DNA from: Pseudomonadota bacterium
GTDB lineage: Bacteria > Pseudomonadota > Gammaproteobacteria > Steroidobacterales > Steroidobacteraceae
Assembly (NCBI GenBank): GCA_021808195.1
Contig: JAKBCE010000001.1
Coordinates: forward strand, 186,001-250,000
DNA length: 64,000 nt
Direction of reading: 5' to 3'
The translations under genes were made by a program, and so were the position numbers. Below, piece after piece: positions 26,265-34,980 of the stretch. Under the pieces are notes generated by a model, which had not been told where the DNA came from, did no database searches, and was given only the letters and a program-made list of their open reading frames with translations. The first letter of the stretch is position 1. Each line of letters opens with the position of its first letter.

Positions 26265-27770
26265 TCACTCCATCACCATGGGCTCTTCGGAGCGACTGCG
26301 CTGCGGTCGCAGCAACAGCAGCAGCGGCAACAGCGACAGCGTCATCACGAACATCAGCTTGAAGTCATCGTTGTAGGCAATCATGCGGGCTTGGCGCGTG
26401 ACTTCCGCGTTGAGCGCAGCCAGCCCTGCTACCGAGGTAAAGCTGTACGGCGCGGGCAGGCGGATCTGCCCGCCGTAGGGCACGATGTGTGCAACCAGCC
26501 GCTCATGCATGACCTGAGTATTGTGAGTCAGCAGCGCGCTGGTGGCCGCGATGCCGATGCTGCTGCCGATGTTGCGCAGCAAATTGAACATGGAGGTTCC
26601 CTCGGAACGATGCTGCGTGGCGAGCGTCGAGAACGCCACCGTAGTGAGGGTGACATACGCGAATCCGGTGCCGAGTCCCTGCAGAAAGGTCGTCGACCAG
26701 ATCAGGCCCTGCGGCATCTGGGTCGAGTAGGAGCACATCAGCAGCAGCGAAGCGGCGGTGGTCCCGAGGCCAGCGCCAATCAGCACTCGCGAGTCCACTC
26801 TTCCGATCAGTCGTCCGGCGATCGACATCGCCACGAAACTGCCGAAGCCGCGCGGCGCCATCGCAATGCCTGCCGTGGTGACCGGATAGCCGAGCAGGTT
26901 CTCGAGCAGTGGCGGCAGCAGCGCCAGCGTCGCAAACAGCACCACGCCGACCACGAAGATGAGGAAGTTGCCGATCGAGAAGTTCCGATCCCGGAACAGT
27001 ACCGGACTGACGAACGGCTCGCGCGCCGTCAGCGTCTGTACGAAGAAGACCCAGAACGCCATCGCCATCACGCCGGTCTCGATCCAGATCTCGGGCGAGG
27101 CAAACCAGTCCTTCAGCTCACCTCGGTCGAGCAGCAGCTGCAGTGCACCGACCGCAATGCTGAGCGCACCGAAGCCGAGGAAGTCGAAGGAACTCTTGCG
27201 CGGCTCGGTTTCGTGCAGATAAACCATCAAGCCGATCGCCGCAAGCACGCCGAACGGCACGTTGATGTAGAAGACCCAGCGCCAACTGTAGTTGTCGGTG
27301 AGCCAGCCGCCGAGCACGGGCGCCAGCATCGGCCCCAGCACGACGCCCTGGCCCCAGAGCGCCATGGCACGACCGTGGCGCTCGGGCGGGTTGATATCGA
27401 GCAGCACGGCCTGCGACAGCGGTACCAGTCCGGCGCCCGAGGCGCCTTGGATGAGCCGAAACAGGACGATCTGATCGATGGACTGCGCCAGACCGCAGAG
27501 CATCGAACTGACGGTGAAACCGATCACCGACAGCAGCAAGACGCGCTTGCGGCCGAAACGCCCGGCGAGCCAGCCGGACAATGGCGTCATGATCGCCGCA
27601 GCGACGATGTACGAGGTGAGCACCCAGTCCATCTGTTCGAGCGTCGCCGACATGCTGCCGCCGATGTGCGGCAACGCAACATTGGCAATGGTCATGTCCA
27701 CCGCCTGCAGCACGGTGGCGAGCGTCACCGCGATGGTAATCGGTACCCGATGAACTTCAGCGTGATCCAT
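26265..27770 (-). CDS. emrB: EmrB/QacA (DHA2) MFS efflux transporter
   Basis: 501-residue, 14-helix major facilitator of the DHA2 group. Diagnostic segments: VDMTIANVALPHIGGSM (motif in helix 1), WVLTSYIVAAAIMTPLSGWLAGRFGRKR (motif A), VLGPMLAPVLGGWLTDNYSWRWVFYINVP (antiporter motif C). It exports toxic hydrophobic molecules by proton antiport with the HlyD-type adaptor encoded upstream. The ATG at 27770 (MDHAEVHRVPI) is 28 nt after the adaptor stop. Confidence 0.93.
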   Translation of the reverse strand: MDHAEVHRVPITIAVTLATVLQAVDMTIANVALPHIGGSMSATLEQMDWVLTSYIVAAAIMTPLSGWLAGRFGRKRVLLLSVIGFTVSSMLCGLAQSIDQIVLFRLIQGASGAGLVPLSQAVLLDINPPERHGRAMALWGQGVVLGPMLAPVLGGWLTDNYSWRWVFYINVPFGVLAAIGLMVYLHETEPRKSSFDFLGFGALSIAVGALQLLLDRGELKDWFASPEIWIETGVMAMAFWVFFVQTLTAREPFVSPVLFRDRNFSIGNFLIFVVGVVLFATLALLPPLLENLLGYPVTTAGIAMAPRGFGSFVAMSIAGRLIGRVDSRVLIGAGLGTTAASLLLMCSYSTQMPQGLIWSTTFLQGLGTGFAYVTLTTVAFSTLATQHRSEGTSMFNLLRNIGSSIGIAATSALLTHNTQVMHERLVAHIVPYGGQIRLPAPYSFTSVAGLAALNAEVTRQARMIAYNDDFKLMFVMTLSLLPLLLLLRPQRSRSEEPMVME

Positions 27771-27798
27771 ACGTGCAGCGAATGCGTGCTCGCGCGAC

Positions 27799-28887
27799 TT
27801 AGCCCCTGGCCCCGCCGGCAGCGGCGTTCGCGCGCAGGCGTGTGTCGACGGTGACCGCGGCACTGAGTCCGGAGCGCACCGGCGGCAGCGCGCCGACCAG
27901 ATGCAACCGCACGCCGACGCGCTGCACAACCTTCACCCAGTTGCCGGTGGCATTCTGTGGCGGCAGGATCGAGAACTGCGAGCCAGTGCCGGGTGTGATG
28001 CTCGCGACAACGGCGTGGAAGGTCCGGTCGGGATAGGCATCGATGCTGACGGTGGCGTGGTCGCCCGGACGTATGTTGGTGATTTGGTCTTCCTTGAAGT
28101 CCGCCTCGACCCAAACGTCGGCTGTCGAAACCAGCACGAACGCCGGCGTAGCGAGCGGCAGGTAGGCGCCCGCCTGCAAATGCTCGACTTTGGTCACGAT
28201 GCCATCGGCCGGCGCGCGCACCGTCGTGTACGAGAGCTCGAGCAGGGCGTGATCGAGCGCCGCCTGCGCCTCGGCGACCTGGGGGTTTTGTGCAACGGGA
28301 AGACCGGGCCGGCCGCCAAGTCGCGCCAGCACCGCCCGAATCCGCTGCTTGGCAGCCGTGACCGCGGCGTTGGCCTGCTGCAGCTCGAGGCTGGCCCGGT
28401 CGAGTTTGGAGCGCGAGGACACCCCGATCGTGAGCAGACGCTGCTGGCGGTGGAATTCCCGTGCCGCATAGGCCGCCTGACTGCCCGCCGAGCGCAGCGC
28501 GGCCAGGTCGGCCCGGTAATCGGCCTGCAGCGATGCTACGGCGAGCCGCGCCGCCGCCAGGCGTGCACGGGCAGCCGCCACGGCGATACGGAACGGACGG
28601 TTATCCAACCGGAAGAGCAACTGGCCGCGATGCACCGACTCGTTCTCGTGCACGTCGACCTGGCGCACGCGGCCGGAGACGTTGGCGCTGATCTGCACCT
28701 GCGCGGCGCGCAGATAGGCATCTTCCGTCGATTGATAGCGGCCACTGGTCAGGTAGAAATACAGCCCGCCGGCCCCCACCAGCAGCGGCACGCCCCACAT
28801 CAACGGTCGACGCAGCCGCTCGCGCAGCCTGCGCGGCGCGGGGGCAGTCACGCGCAGCGACTCGGCATCATGCCCGGAATCATTCAT
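27799..28887 (-). CDS. emrA: EmrA-type HlyD adaptor
   Basis: 362-residue membrane-fusion protein. One N-terminal anchor (about residues 29-47, PLMWGVPLLVGAGGLYFYL), biotinyl/lipoyl half VQISANVSGRVRQVDVHENE, a long alpha-helical hairpin (about 95-205), second lipoyl half YTTVRAPADGIVTKVEHLQAG and a beta-barrel ending at INTERIOR FKEDQITNIRPGDHATV. It bridges EmrB and the outer-membrane factor. Its start overlaps the marR stop by 4 nt. Confidence 0.92.
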   Translation of the reverse strand: MNDSGHDAESLRVTAPAPRRLRERLRRPLMWGVPLLVGAGGLYFYLTSGRYQSTEDAYLRAAQVQISANVSGRVRQVDVHENESVHRGQLLFRLDNRPFRIAVAAARARLAAARLAVASLQADYRADLAALRSAGSQAAYAAREFHRQQRLLTIGVSSRSKLDRASLELQQANAAVTAAKQRIRAVLARLGGRPGLPVAQNPQVAEAQAALDHALLELSYTTVRAPADGIVTKVEHLQAGAYLPLATPAFVLVSTADVWVEADFKEDQITNIRPGDHATVSIDAYPDRTFHAVVASITPGTGSQFSILPPQNATGNWVKVVQRVGVRLHLVGALPPVRSGLSAAVTVDTRLRANAAAGGARG

Positions 28888-29381
28888 CGATTGGACCTCG
28901 TGGACCTGCGCCCGACCTCGGGAGCAGGAGATTGATCAGCCGGCAAGGGCGGCAGCGCCGTGAGATTCGCATGCACCCGCTCGAGCAGCGCCATCAGCAC
29001 CGTGCGCTCCTCGCTCGAGAGTCCCTGGAGCATCTCGGCGCGCGTCTCAGTGATGAGCTGCCAGATCTGCTCGAGCACCGGTGCGGCTGCCGCCGTGAGC
29101 CACAGCGTATGCGCACGCCGATCCGCGGGATCGAACCGCCTCTGCACCCAGCCGTCGGCTTCCATCCGATCGAGAATGCGCACCAGAGTCATCGGATCGA
29201 CGTCGGCAAGCTCGGCGAGTCGCTTCTGACTGACGCCCTCGTTACTTTGCAGATGGATCAGCGCCCGGCACTGGGGCAACGTGAGCGCAAGCCGCTGCGC
29301 GCGCTCTTCGAAGCGGCGCGTATAGCGACGGCTGACGTCCTTGAGCAGAAAGCCCAGCTGGCGGAACCGATCGAGACTCAT
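28884..29381 (-). CDS. MarR-family repressor of the emrAB operon
   Basis: 165-residue winged-helix regulator. The DNA-binding core is about residues 35-100: LTLPQCRALIHLQSNEGVSQ, KRLAELADVDPMTLVRILDR (recognition helix), wing with RRFDPADRRAHTLWLTA. It is the first gene of the operon and overlaps emrA by 4 nt, so it most likely represses its own operon and is released by a pump substrate. The ATG at 29381 is chosen as the family start; sequence upstream is AT-rich operator DNA. Shine-Dalgarno is weak. Confidence 0.92.
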   Translation of the reverse strand: MSLDRFRQLGFLLKDVSRRYTRRFEERAQRLALTLPQCRALIHLQSNEGVSQKRLAELADVDPMTLVRILDRMEADGWVQRRFDPADRRAHTLWLTAAAAPVLEQIWQLITETRAEMLQGLSSEERTVLMALLERVHANLTALPPLPADQSPAPEVGRRSTRSNR

Positions 29382-29394
29382 ACGCAGCTCTATA

Positions 29395-29428
29395 ATATAA
29401 AGTTTAATTATATAATTTGAGATTATAT
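29395..29428 (-). promoter_or_regulatory. Palindromic operator/promoter of the marR-emrAB operon
   Basis: A 34-bp symmetric AT-rich element centred at 29411.5: ATATAA-N5-AATTATATAATT-N5-TTATAT, both arms perfectly matched. It stands out in ~67% GC surroundings, and ends 14 nt before the marR ATG, overlapping any -10 (TATATT at about 29399-29394, minus strand). This is the expected position of a MarR-family operator; it also faces the ybiI-like gene on the other strand. Confidence 0.68.
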
Positions 29429-29511
29429 ACGGCAAGCTGGCAGAACCGGGCGACGGCCGCGCTCGATGCGTACAATGGGCGCTCAACCTCATTTCTGGAG
29501 AGTCCGCCATC

Positions 29512-29778
29512 ATGGCCACGGGCTGGGCCGGCGAAGGCGCCGTGCAGGAACAGATCGATGCGACCGTGAACGACGGCATCCGGCGAGCGCAAAGCCGGCT
29601 GCCGCAGGGTCCGGGCCGTACGCACTGCGCGGAGTGCGGCGAGCCGATTCCACCGGAGCGCCAGCGTGTCATCCCCGGCGTACAACTGTGCCTGGCCTGC
29701 CAAGCGCTCTGCGACAAGGAGGACGAGGTGTTCAGCGGCTACAACCGCCGAGGTAGCAAAGACAGTCAGCTACGCTGA
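29512..29778 (+). CDS. ybiI: DksA/TraR-type zinc-finger protein (YbiI-like)
   Basis: 88 residues, the same length as E. coli YbiI and with the same start type (MATGWA) and identical tail YNRRGSKDSQLR. The C4 zinc finger is CAECGEPIPPERQRVIPGVQ then CLACQ (two CxxC pairs). DksA/TraR-family proteins bind in the RNA polymerase secondary channel, but this short subgroup lacks the long coiled-coil tip, so its role is unclear. GGAGAG precedes the ATG. Divergent from marR. Confidence 0.9.
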   Translation: MATGWAGEGAVQEQIDATVNDGIRRAQSRLPQGPGRTHCAECGEPIPPERQRVIPGVQLCLACQALCDKEDEVFSGYNRRGSKDSQLR

Positions 29779-29868
29779 GCCCGAGCCGGCCTCCCCCGCC
29801 GCGGGCTGTGCCGCAACCTCGGCGTTGAAGAGACTGCGGACCTGCCGCGAACGCGATCGGGGGAGACG

Positions 29869-32205
29869 GTGAATTCGACACTACGTGAGCTGTTGCCGAC
29901 GGTGCTGCTCGCCTGCGCGGTGGTACTGCCATGTGCGCTCGCACAGGCGAGCGGCCGGCACTTGAGCGTCCAGGATTACGCCCGCGCCGAGCAGTTCATG
30001 CCGTACGAGGCCTGGCCACTTGTCGACGATGACGTCGAGAGCGTGCATTGGCTGCCGGGCGATCGCTTCTGGTTCATCGAGCACGATGCTCGGGGCGATC
30101 ATTACCGCATCATGGATGCGGCCACTGGCCGAGTTGCCGCGGCCTTCAATCGGCTCAAGCTGGCCGCCGCGCTCGGTAACGCCATCGGCGCGACCCTCGA
30201 TCCGTCCGCCCTTGGCGTGAGCGCCATCCGGATCGAGCACGGACAGCTCCTGATCACCCGCGGCGCACGGCAATTCCGCTGCGATCTGAGCGGTGCCGGA
30301 CACTGCACCCCCGAGGCGCCGCTGCGCGGCAGCGGCGGGGAACCCGGCATTCTCTCGCCGAACGGTCAGCTGCTTGCGTTCATCCGCCACTGGAATCTCT
30401 GGGTGCGCGAGGTGGCGAGCGGCAAAGAGCGACAGCTCACGTTCGACGGCGTCAAAAACTTCGGCTACGCCACCCATAACGCCGGCTGGGTGCACTCGGA
30501 CAAACCGGTGCTGAACTGGTCGCCGAATTCCCGAGAGATCGCCACCTACCAGCAGGACCAGCGCCGGGTCGGGGCGATGTATCTGGTGAGCGCGCGGATC
30601 GGTCATCCCCGGCTTGAAGAATGGAAATATCCTCTGCCCGGCGACCGGCACGTATTCAAGATCGAGCCGGTGGTGATTCATGTCGCCTCGCGACGGGTGG
30701 TGCGACTGCAGCTGCCCCCTCAGCAACGGCTCTCCAGTCTGTGCGATGAACTCAGCTGCGCCGACACCGGTCACTGGGACGATCTGCAGTGGGCGCCGGA
30801 CAGCAAAACGCTCGCGCTCGTGACAAGCTCGCGCAACCGGCACCACGAATGGTTGCGCATCGCCAATGCGAGTACCGGCGCCGTGCGCACGGTGTTCGAA
30901 GACAGCGTCTCCACCTACTATCACAGCGGCATCGGCGCAGTCGATTGGCGCTACCTGCCGACTGCGGGCGAGTTCATGTGGTACAGCGAGCGCACCAATT
31001 GGGGCAACCTGTACTTGTACAGTCTCGCCACCGGACGGCTCGAACATCCCATCACCACCGGCAAGGGCGATGTGACGCAGGTGTTGCACCTCGACCGGGC
31101 CGCCGGCACGGTGTGGTTCCGGGCCGTCGGCCGCACGCCCGGCATCAACCCCTACTACGAGCAGCTCTGGAAGGCGAGCCTTGACGGTGGCGCGCCAGTG
31201 CTGCTCACACCGCAGAACTGCGACAATCTCATCAGCATGTCACCGGACGGCCGGTACTTCGTTGACAGCTGCTCCACTGCGAGCCGCGCCCCGGTCACCA
31301 CTCTGCGCGACGCCAATACCGGTCGCATCATCGCAACCGTGGCCAGAGCGAGTCTGAATCGGCTGCGCGCCATCGGCTGGCGCCCTCCCGAGCAGATCGT
31401 CGTCAAGGCGCGTGACGGCAAGACAAACCTGTATGGCCTGCTGTTCAAGCCGACTCAGTTCGATCCGCGCAAAAAATACCCGATCATCGACTACATCTAC
31501 CCCGGACCGCAGATCGGCTCGGTTTCGACCTTCCGGTTCGAGCCGGCGCACCAGGACGATCAGTCCCTCGCCGAGCTCGGCTTCATCGTGGTGGCGATCG
31601 ACGGCATGGGCACGCCCTACCGCTCCGCCCGCTTCCATCACCTCTGGTACGGCGACATGGGTGATAACACGCTGCCCGACCAGATCGCCGCGCTCAAGCA
31701 GCTTGCCCGGCGCTATCCGTGGATCGATCTGCACCGCGTCGGCATCTGGGGCCATTCCGGGGGCGGCAATGCCGCCACCGATGCGATGTTCCGCTACCCG
31801 AATTTCTTCAAAGTCGGCTGGGCCGAAAGCGGCAACCAAGACAACCGCGATTACGAAAACGACTGGGGCGAGAAGTATGAGGGCCTGCTGGTGCGCGGTC
31901 CCGACGGCACCAGCAACTACGACAATCAGGCCAACGAGTTGCTCGCCGCGCGGTTGCGCGGCCATCTGATGCTGACGTACGGCACCCTCGATGACAATGT
32001 GCCGCCGGAAAATACCGAACTTGTCGTCCAGGCGCTGATCAAGGCGAACAAAGACTTCGACATGATCGCCATTCCCAACGTTCGCCATGGCTACGGTTAC
32101 GCGACGCCGTACATCACACGGCGGCGGTGGGATTACTTCGTGCGCTATCTGGCCGGCAATACGCCGCCGAAGAATTTCGCACTGAAGCCCTGGCCGTGGC
32201 GCTGA
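29869..32205 (+). CDS. S9 family (DPP IV-type) secreted peptidase
   Basis: 778-residue prolyl-oligopeptidase-family peptidase. Signal peptide (LLPTVLLACAVVLPCALAQA), an eight-bladed DPPIV_N beta-propeller (about residues 90-480), then the alpha/beta-hydrolase domain. Catalytic serine in GIWGHSGGGNAATDAMFRYP, aspartate in GTLDDNVPPENTEL and histidine in NVRHGYGYA. It releases dipeptides, usually X-Pro, in the periplasm. Start is GTG at 29869 with GGGAG 5 nt upstream. It stands alone; the convergent ABC gene ends 10 nt after it. Confidence 0.93.
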   Translation: MNSTLRELLPTVLLACAVVLPCALAQASGRHLSVQDYARAEQFMPYEAWPLVDDDVESVHWLPGDRFWFIEHDARGDHYRIMDAATGRVAAAFNRLKLAAALGNAIGATLDPSALGVSAIRIEHGQLLITRGARQFRCDLSGAGHCTPEAPLRGSGGEPGILSPNGQLLAFIRHWNLWVREVASGKERQLTFDGVKNFGYATHNAGWVHSDKPVLNWSPNSREIATYQQDQRRVGAMYLVSARIGHPRLEEWKYPLPGDRHVFKIEPVVIHVASRRVVRLQLPPQQRLSSLCDELSCADTGHWDDLQWAPDSKTLALVTSSRNRHHEWLRIANASTGAVRTVFEDSVSTYYHSGIGAVDWRYLPTAGEFMWYSERTNWGNLYLYSLATGRLEHPITTGKGDVTQVLHLDRAAGTVWFRAVGRTPGINPYYEQLWKASLDGGAPVLLTPQNCDNLISMSPDGRYFVDSCSTASRAPVTTLRDANTGRIIATVARASLNRLRAIGWRPPEQIVVKARDGKTNLYGLLFKPTQFDPRKKYPIIDYIYPGPQIGSVSTFRFEPAHQDDQSLAELGFIVVAIDGMGTPYRSARFHHLWYGDMGDNTLPDQIAALKQLARRYPWIDLHRVGIWGHSGGGNAATDAMFRYPNFFKVGWAESGNQDNRDYENDWGEKYEGLLVRGPDGTSNYDNQANELLAARLRGHLMLTYGTLDDNVPPENTELVVQALIKANKDFDMIAIPNVRHGYGYATPYITRRRWDYFVRYLAGNTPPKNFALKPWPWR

Positions 32206-32215
32206 TCGGCGCCCC

Positions 32216-32965
32216 TCACGGGGCGCTGGCCGCCGCCGCAAGCAGCTCCTCGAGCGGCTTGCCGGCGGCGCGCTGCGCGGCAAGCTGCGCGCTGCCCCAG
32301 ACCTGGCGGATCCGTCCCTCGAGCAGCAGCACGACTCGGTCGGCGTAGCGCTCGGCAATCTCCAGAGCATGGGTCGCGAGCAGCACCGCTGCGCGCCGCT
32401 CGTCCACCAGACGGCGCAGGCGCTGCTTCAGGATTGCCGCACTGGCCGGATCGAGCCCGTTGAAAGCCTCATCGAGCACGATCAGGCGCGGAGCACCAAC
32501 CAGGGCCAACAGGACCGCCAGCTTCTGGCGCATACCGAGCGAATACGTGTCCAGGTACCGGTCGAGCTGCCCTCGCAGCGCGAGCACCTCGGCCAGATCG
32601 AGCACGTCACGATCAATCTCCTGCAGCCCCTTCGCCGCCGCATAGACCTGCAGGCACTGCCGGCCGGTAAGCAATCCCGGCAGACGCTCGGGCGCGCACC
32701 CGTAGCCGAGCATCCGTTTCGCCGCCGGCGCTTCGTCAAGCGGCACGCCGGACAACTCGATGCGTCCACTGCGCGGGGGCAGCAGCCCGGCAGCCGCATA
32801 CAGCAGCGTCGATTTACCACTGCCGTTCGGACCGAGCACGACGCACCACTCTCCGATCGAGATCTGCAGGCTGACCTCGCGCAGCACCGGCTGGGCGTCG
32901 TAACCGGCCGTGAGCCCGCGGATGCACAGCACCGGCGGGACGGGCGATGCCTCGGTAGCGCTCAT
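32216..32965 (-). CDS. ABC transporter ATP-binding protein
   Basis: 249-residue ATPase of the CcmA/NatA (ABC-2) type: Walker A GPNGSGKST at about residue 45, Q-loop region ERLPGLLTGRQ, signature YSLGMRQKLAVLLAL, Walker B LIVLDEAFNGLDP and switch histidine in ATHALEIAERYADRV. The ATG at 32965 overlaps the stop of the permease-like gene by 4 nt, so the two make one transporter. Substrate unknown; the loose similarity to heme-exporter ATPases is not enough to name it. Confidence 0.88.
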   Translation of the reverse strand: MSATEASPVPPVLCIRGLTAGYDAQPVLREVSLQISIGEWCVVLGPNGSGKSTLLYAAAGLLPPRSGRIELSGVPLDEAPAAKRMLGYGCAPERLPGLLTGRQCLQVYAAAKGLQEIDRDVLDLAEVLALRGQLDRYLDTYSLGMRQKLAVLLALVGAPRLIVLDEAFNGLDPASAAILKQRLRRLVDERRAAVLLATHALEIAERYADRVVLLLEGRIRQVWGSAQLAAQRAAGKPLEELLAAAASAP

Positions 32966-34020
32966 CGCTCGCCTCGCTGCAGCATCGAGGCCGCGCTCGC
33001 GCCGCTGCGCAGTGCGAGCAGAGCGCCCGCCGCCGCCAGCACCAGGACCCCTGCGAGCCAGCCCGACACGATGATTCCGGCGAGCGGCAGGTCGGCCGCT
33101 GCGCGCGTCACTGCGGCAATGACCAGGAGCAGTGCGGCCCCGAGCACCTGTGCACCCAAGACCCGATGCGTCAGTGCCCAGGTGAAGCGCAGCGGGCCGA
33201 GTGCAGTGGGCGCGAGCCAGCGCGCGGCACTGAAGGCCGTGCGCAGCATCGCCCACGTCAGATTCACCAGATGAAGCACGATCAGCCAGGCGGCCGCGGC
33301 GGCGAGCACCGTTCCGCCCGACACACCCATCGGTACCGCGAGCAGCAGCAGGATCAAACTGCGGGCGCGGATCCTCGGGCGATCGCGAAATCGTGCTTCC
33401 GCAACCGGCAACGCACCGAGCGGCAACAGAGTCGCACGCCCGGGCGCGCCGCGAGCGGTCCGCACCGAGGAGTAATACGAGCGCGGCTGGGGGTACGCAC
33501 GAGGCGCATCTGCGCTCCCCGGACGCGCATGGGCGATCATGAACGCTGCGCCGAGCGCTGCGCCGAGGGCGATGCCTGCTGCGATGCTGCTCATCACCCG
33601 CAAGGCAATCCATGCAGGCCACTGGCCCGCAAGCGACAGGACGAGGAGCAGCGCCGCGGCGAGGAGCAGCACGACGAGCGGACCGACATTCGAGCGTAGC
33701 GCGATCGGCAGGTTGCGCGGCAGGGCGGCAAGCCAGTCACGGTGGCGATGACGGATCAGGCGCCCGCCCCGGCGCAGTGCGAGAATTGCCGCGAGCATCG
33801 CACTCAGCGTTCCAACGAATCGGGGTGAGAGGGCCGAGACAGCCACGAAATATTCGATGACGCGGATGCGACCCAACAGGCCGAGCGCGAGGAATGCCGC
33901 AGTGAACCCGGCAGCGGCACGGGGCCACCGGCGCCAGAGATTACGCCACAGCAGCCACGCGACCGCAATTGAGGGTCGGCGGGCGGCTCGAAGCGCCGGG
34001 CGATCGTCCATCGGCACCAT
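32962..34020 (-). CDS. Putative ABC transporter permease
   Basis: 352-residue protein with about eight hydrophobic segments (for example FTAAFLALGLLGRI, VVLLLAAALLLVLSLAG, GVSGGTVLAAAAAWLIVLHL and VLGAQVLGAALLLVIAAV). I do not recognise the family by motif; the call rests on topology and on the 4-nt overlap with the ATPase gene. A soluble Arg/Pro-rich loop (about residues 175-220) separates two membrane halves. The ATG at 34020 is chosen; an ATG at 34011 and a GTG at 34041 are alternatives. Confidence 0.68.
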   Translation of the reverse strand: MVPMDDRPALRAARRPSIAVAWLLWRNLWRRWPRAAAGFTAAFLALGLLGRIRVIEYFVAVSALSPRFVGTLSAMLAAILALRRGGRLIRHRHRDWLAALPRNLPIALRSNVGPLVVLLLAAALLLVLSLAGQWPAWIALRVMSSIAAGIALGAALGAAFMIAHARPGSADAPRAYPQPRSYYSSVRTARGAPGRATLLPLGALPVAEARFRDRPRIRARSLILLLLAVPMGVSGGTVLAAAAAWLIVLHLVNLTWAMLRTAFSAARWLAPTALGPLRFTWALTHRVLGAQVLGAALLLVIAAVTRAAADLPLAGIIVSGWLAGVLVLAAAGALLALRSGASAASMLQRGER

Positions 34021-34058
34021 CCCTTTAATTGACCTTCGCACAGGATACGCGGCGCGTG

Positions 34059-34934
34059 CTACGGGTGCTGCCGGCGTGCTACTTCAATGATCGCGCTCTC
34101 GTTGATACCGGCAGGCATGGATTCGGCGAGTTCCGCGAACCAGCGTGCGGCTAGCGCACCGAACGGGGCGCCGGCACCGAGCTTGTGCGCCAGTGCCAGC
34201 GCGTACTCGACGTCCTTCAAGCGCAGTTGTGGCGTGAAATGCACCGGCCCGTTGTGTTGATTTTCGGCCATCCGCCGCGTGTTGCGGATCACCTGCGGAC
34301 TGGCGGCCTGCCCGCTACCGAGCGCCTGCGCGAGTTGCGTCGGGTCGAGGCCCGCGCGCTCCCCGAACGCCATCGCCTCGGCGGCCGAGGCGATCTGAAC
34401 CGCGCCGAGCAAGTTCACCAGCAGTTTGTAGGCCGTACCGGCGCCGACGGGCCCGAAATGTATGATCGAGCCGGCGAGCGCATCGAGCAGCGGCCGGGCT
34501 GCCTCGAGGTCGGCCCGGTGCGCGCCGACGAGGAGCGTCAGCGCACCCGTGGCCGCCTGCTCGGGCAAACCCGTCACCGGAGCATCGACATACCGCACAC
34601 CGAGCGCGGCGGCGCGCGCGCTCAACTCCAGGACCCAATCGTGCGAGAGTGTCGAGCACTCAATGAGCATCGCGCCGCTCGGTAGTGCACCTAGCGCACC
34701 GTCGGCCCCGAGCCAGAGCGCGCGTGAGGCCGCGTCGTCAGCCACCATGGAAAATGCGGCGGCCGCACCCGTGCATGCCTCGCGAGGCGTCGCGCATCGA
34801 CACGCCCCAGCTGCAACCAGCACATCGGCCCGCGAGGCCGTGCGATTGAACACCCGCAGGGCAACCCCGGTGCTGCGCAGCCGGCCTGCCATGCCGAGGC
34901 CCATGCGGCCCAAACCCAGGAACGCCACCGTCAC
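34059..34934 (-). CDS. 3-hydroxyisobutyrate dehydrogenase family protein
   Basis: 291-residue NAD(P)-dependent beta-hydroxyacid dehydrogenase. The Rossmann motif VTVAFLGLGRMGLGMAGRL is at the very N-terminus, the substrate loop VDAPVTGLPEQAATGALTLL is near 115-135, and the catalytic lysine is in GAGTAYKLLVNLLGAVQ. Start GTG at 34934 is preceded by AAGGG 6 nt upstream. It follows the photolyase gene by 46 nt on the same strand. Natural substrate (3-hydroxyisobutyrate, tartronate semialdehyde, succinic semialdehyde or other) cannot be told from sequence. Confidence 0.88.
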   Translation of the reverse strand: MTVAFLGLGRMGLGMAGRLRSTGVALRVFNRTASRADVLVAAGACRCATPREACTGAAAAFSMVADDAASRALWLGADGALGALPSGAMLIECSTLSHDWVLELSARAAALGVRYVDAPVTGLPEQAATGALTLLVGAHRADLEAARPLLDALAGSIIHFGPVGAGTAYKLLVNLLGAVQIASAAEAMAFGERAGLDPTQLAQALGSGQAASPQVIRNTRRMAENQHNGPVHFTPQLRLKDVEYALALAHKLGAGAPFGALAARWFAELAESMPAGINESAIIEVARRQHP

Positions 34935-34980
34935 CCGATGCCCTTCGTCTTGCCGTGCCGCATACCCGCGCCTGACCTCG

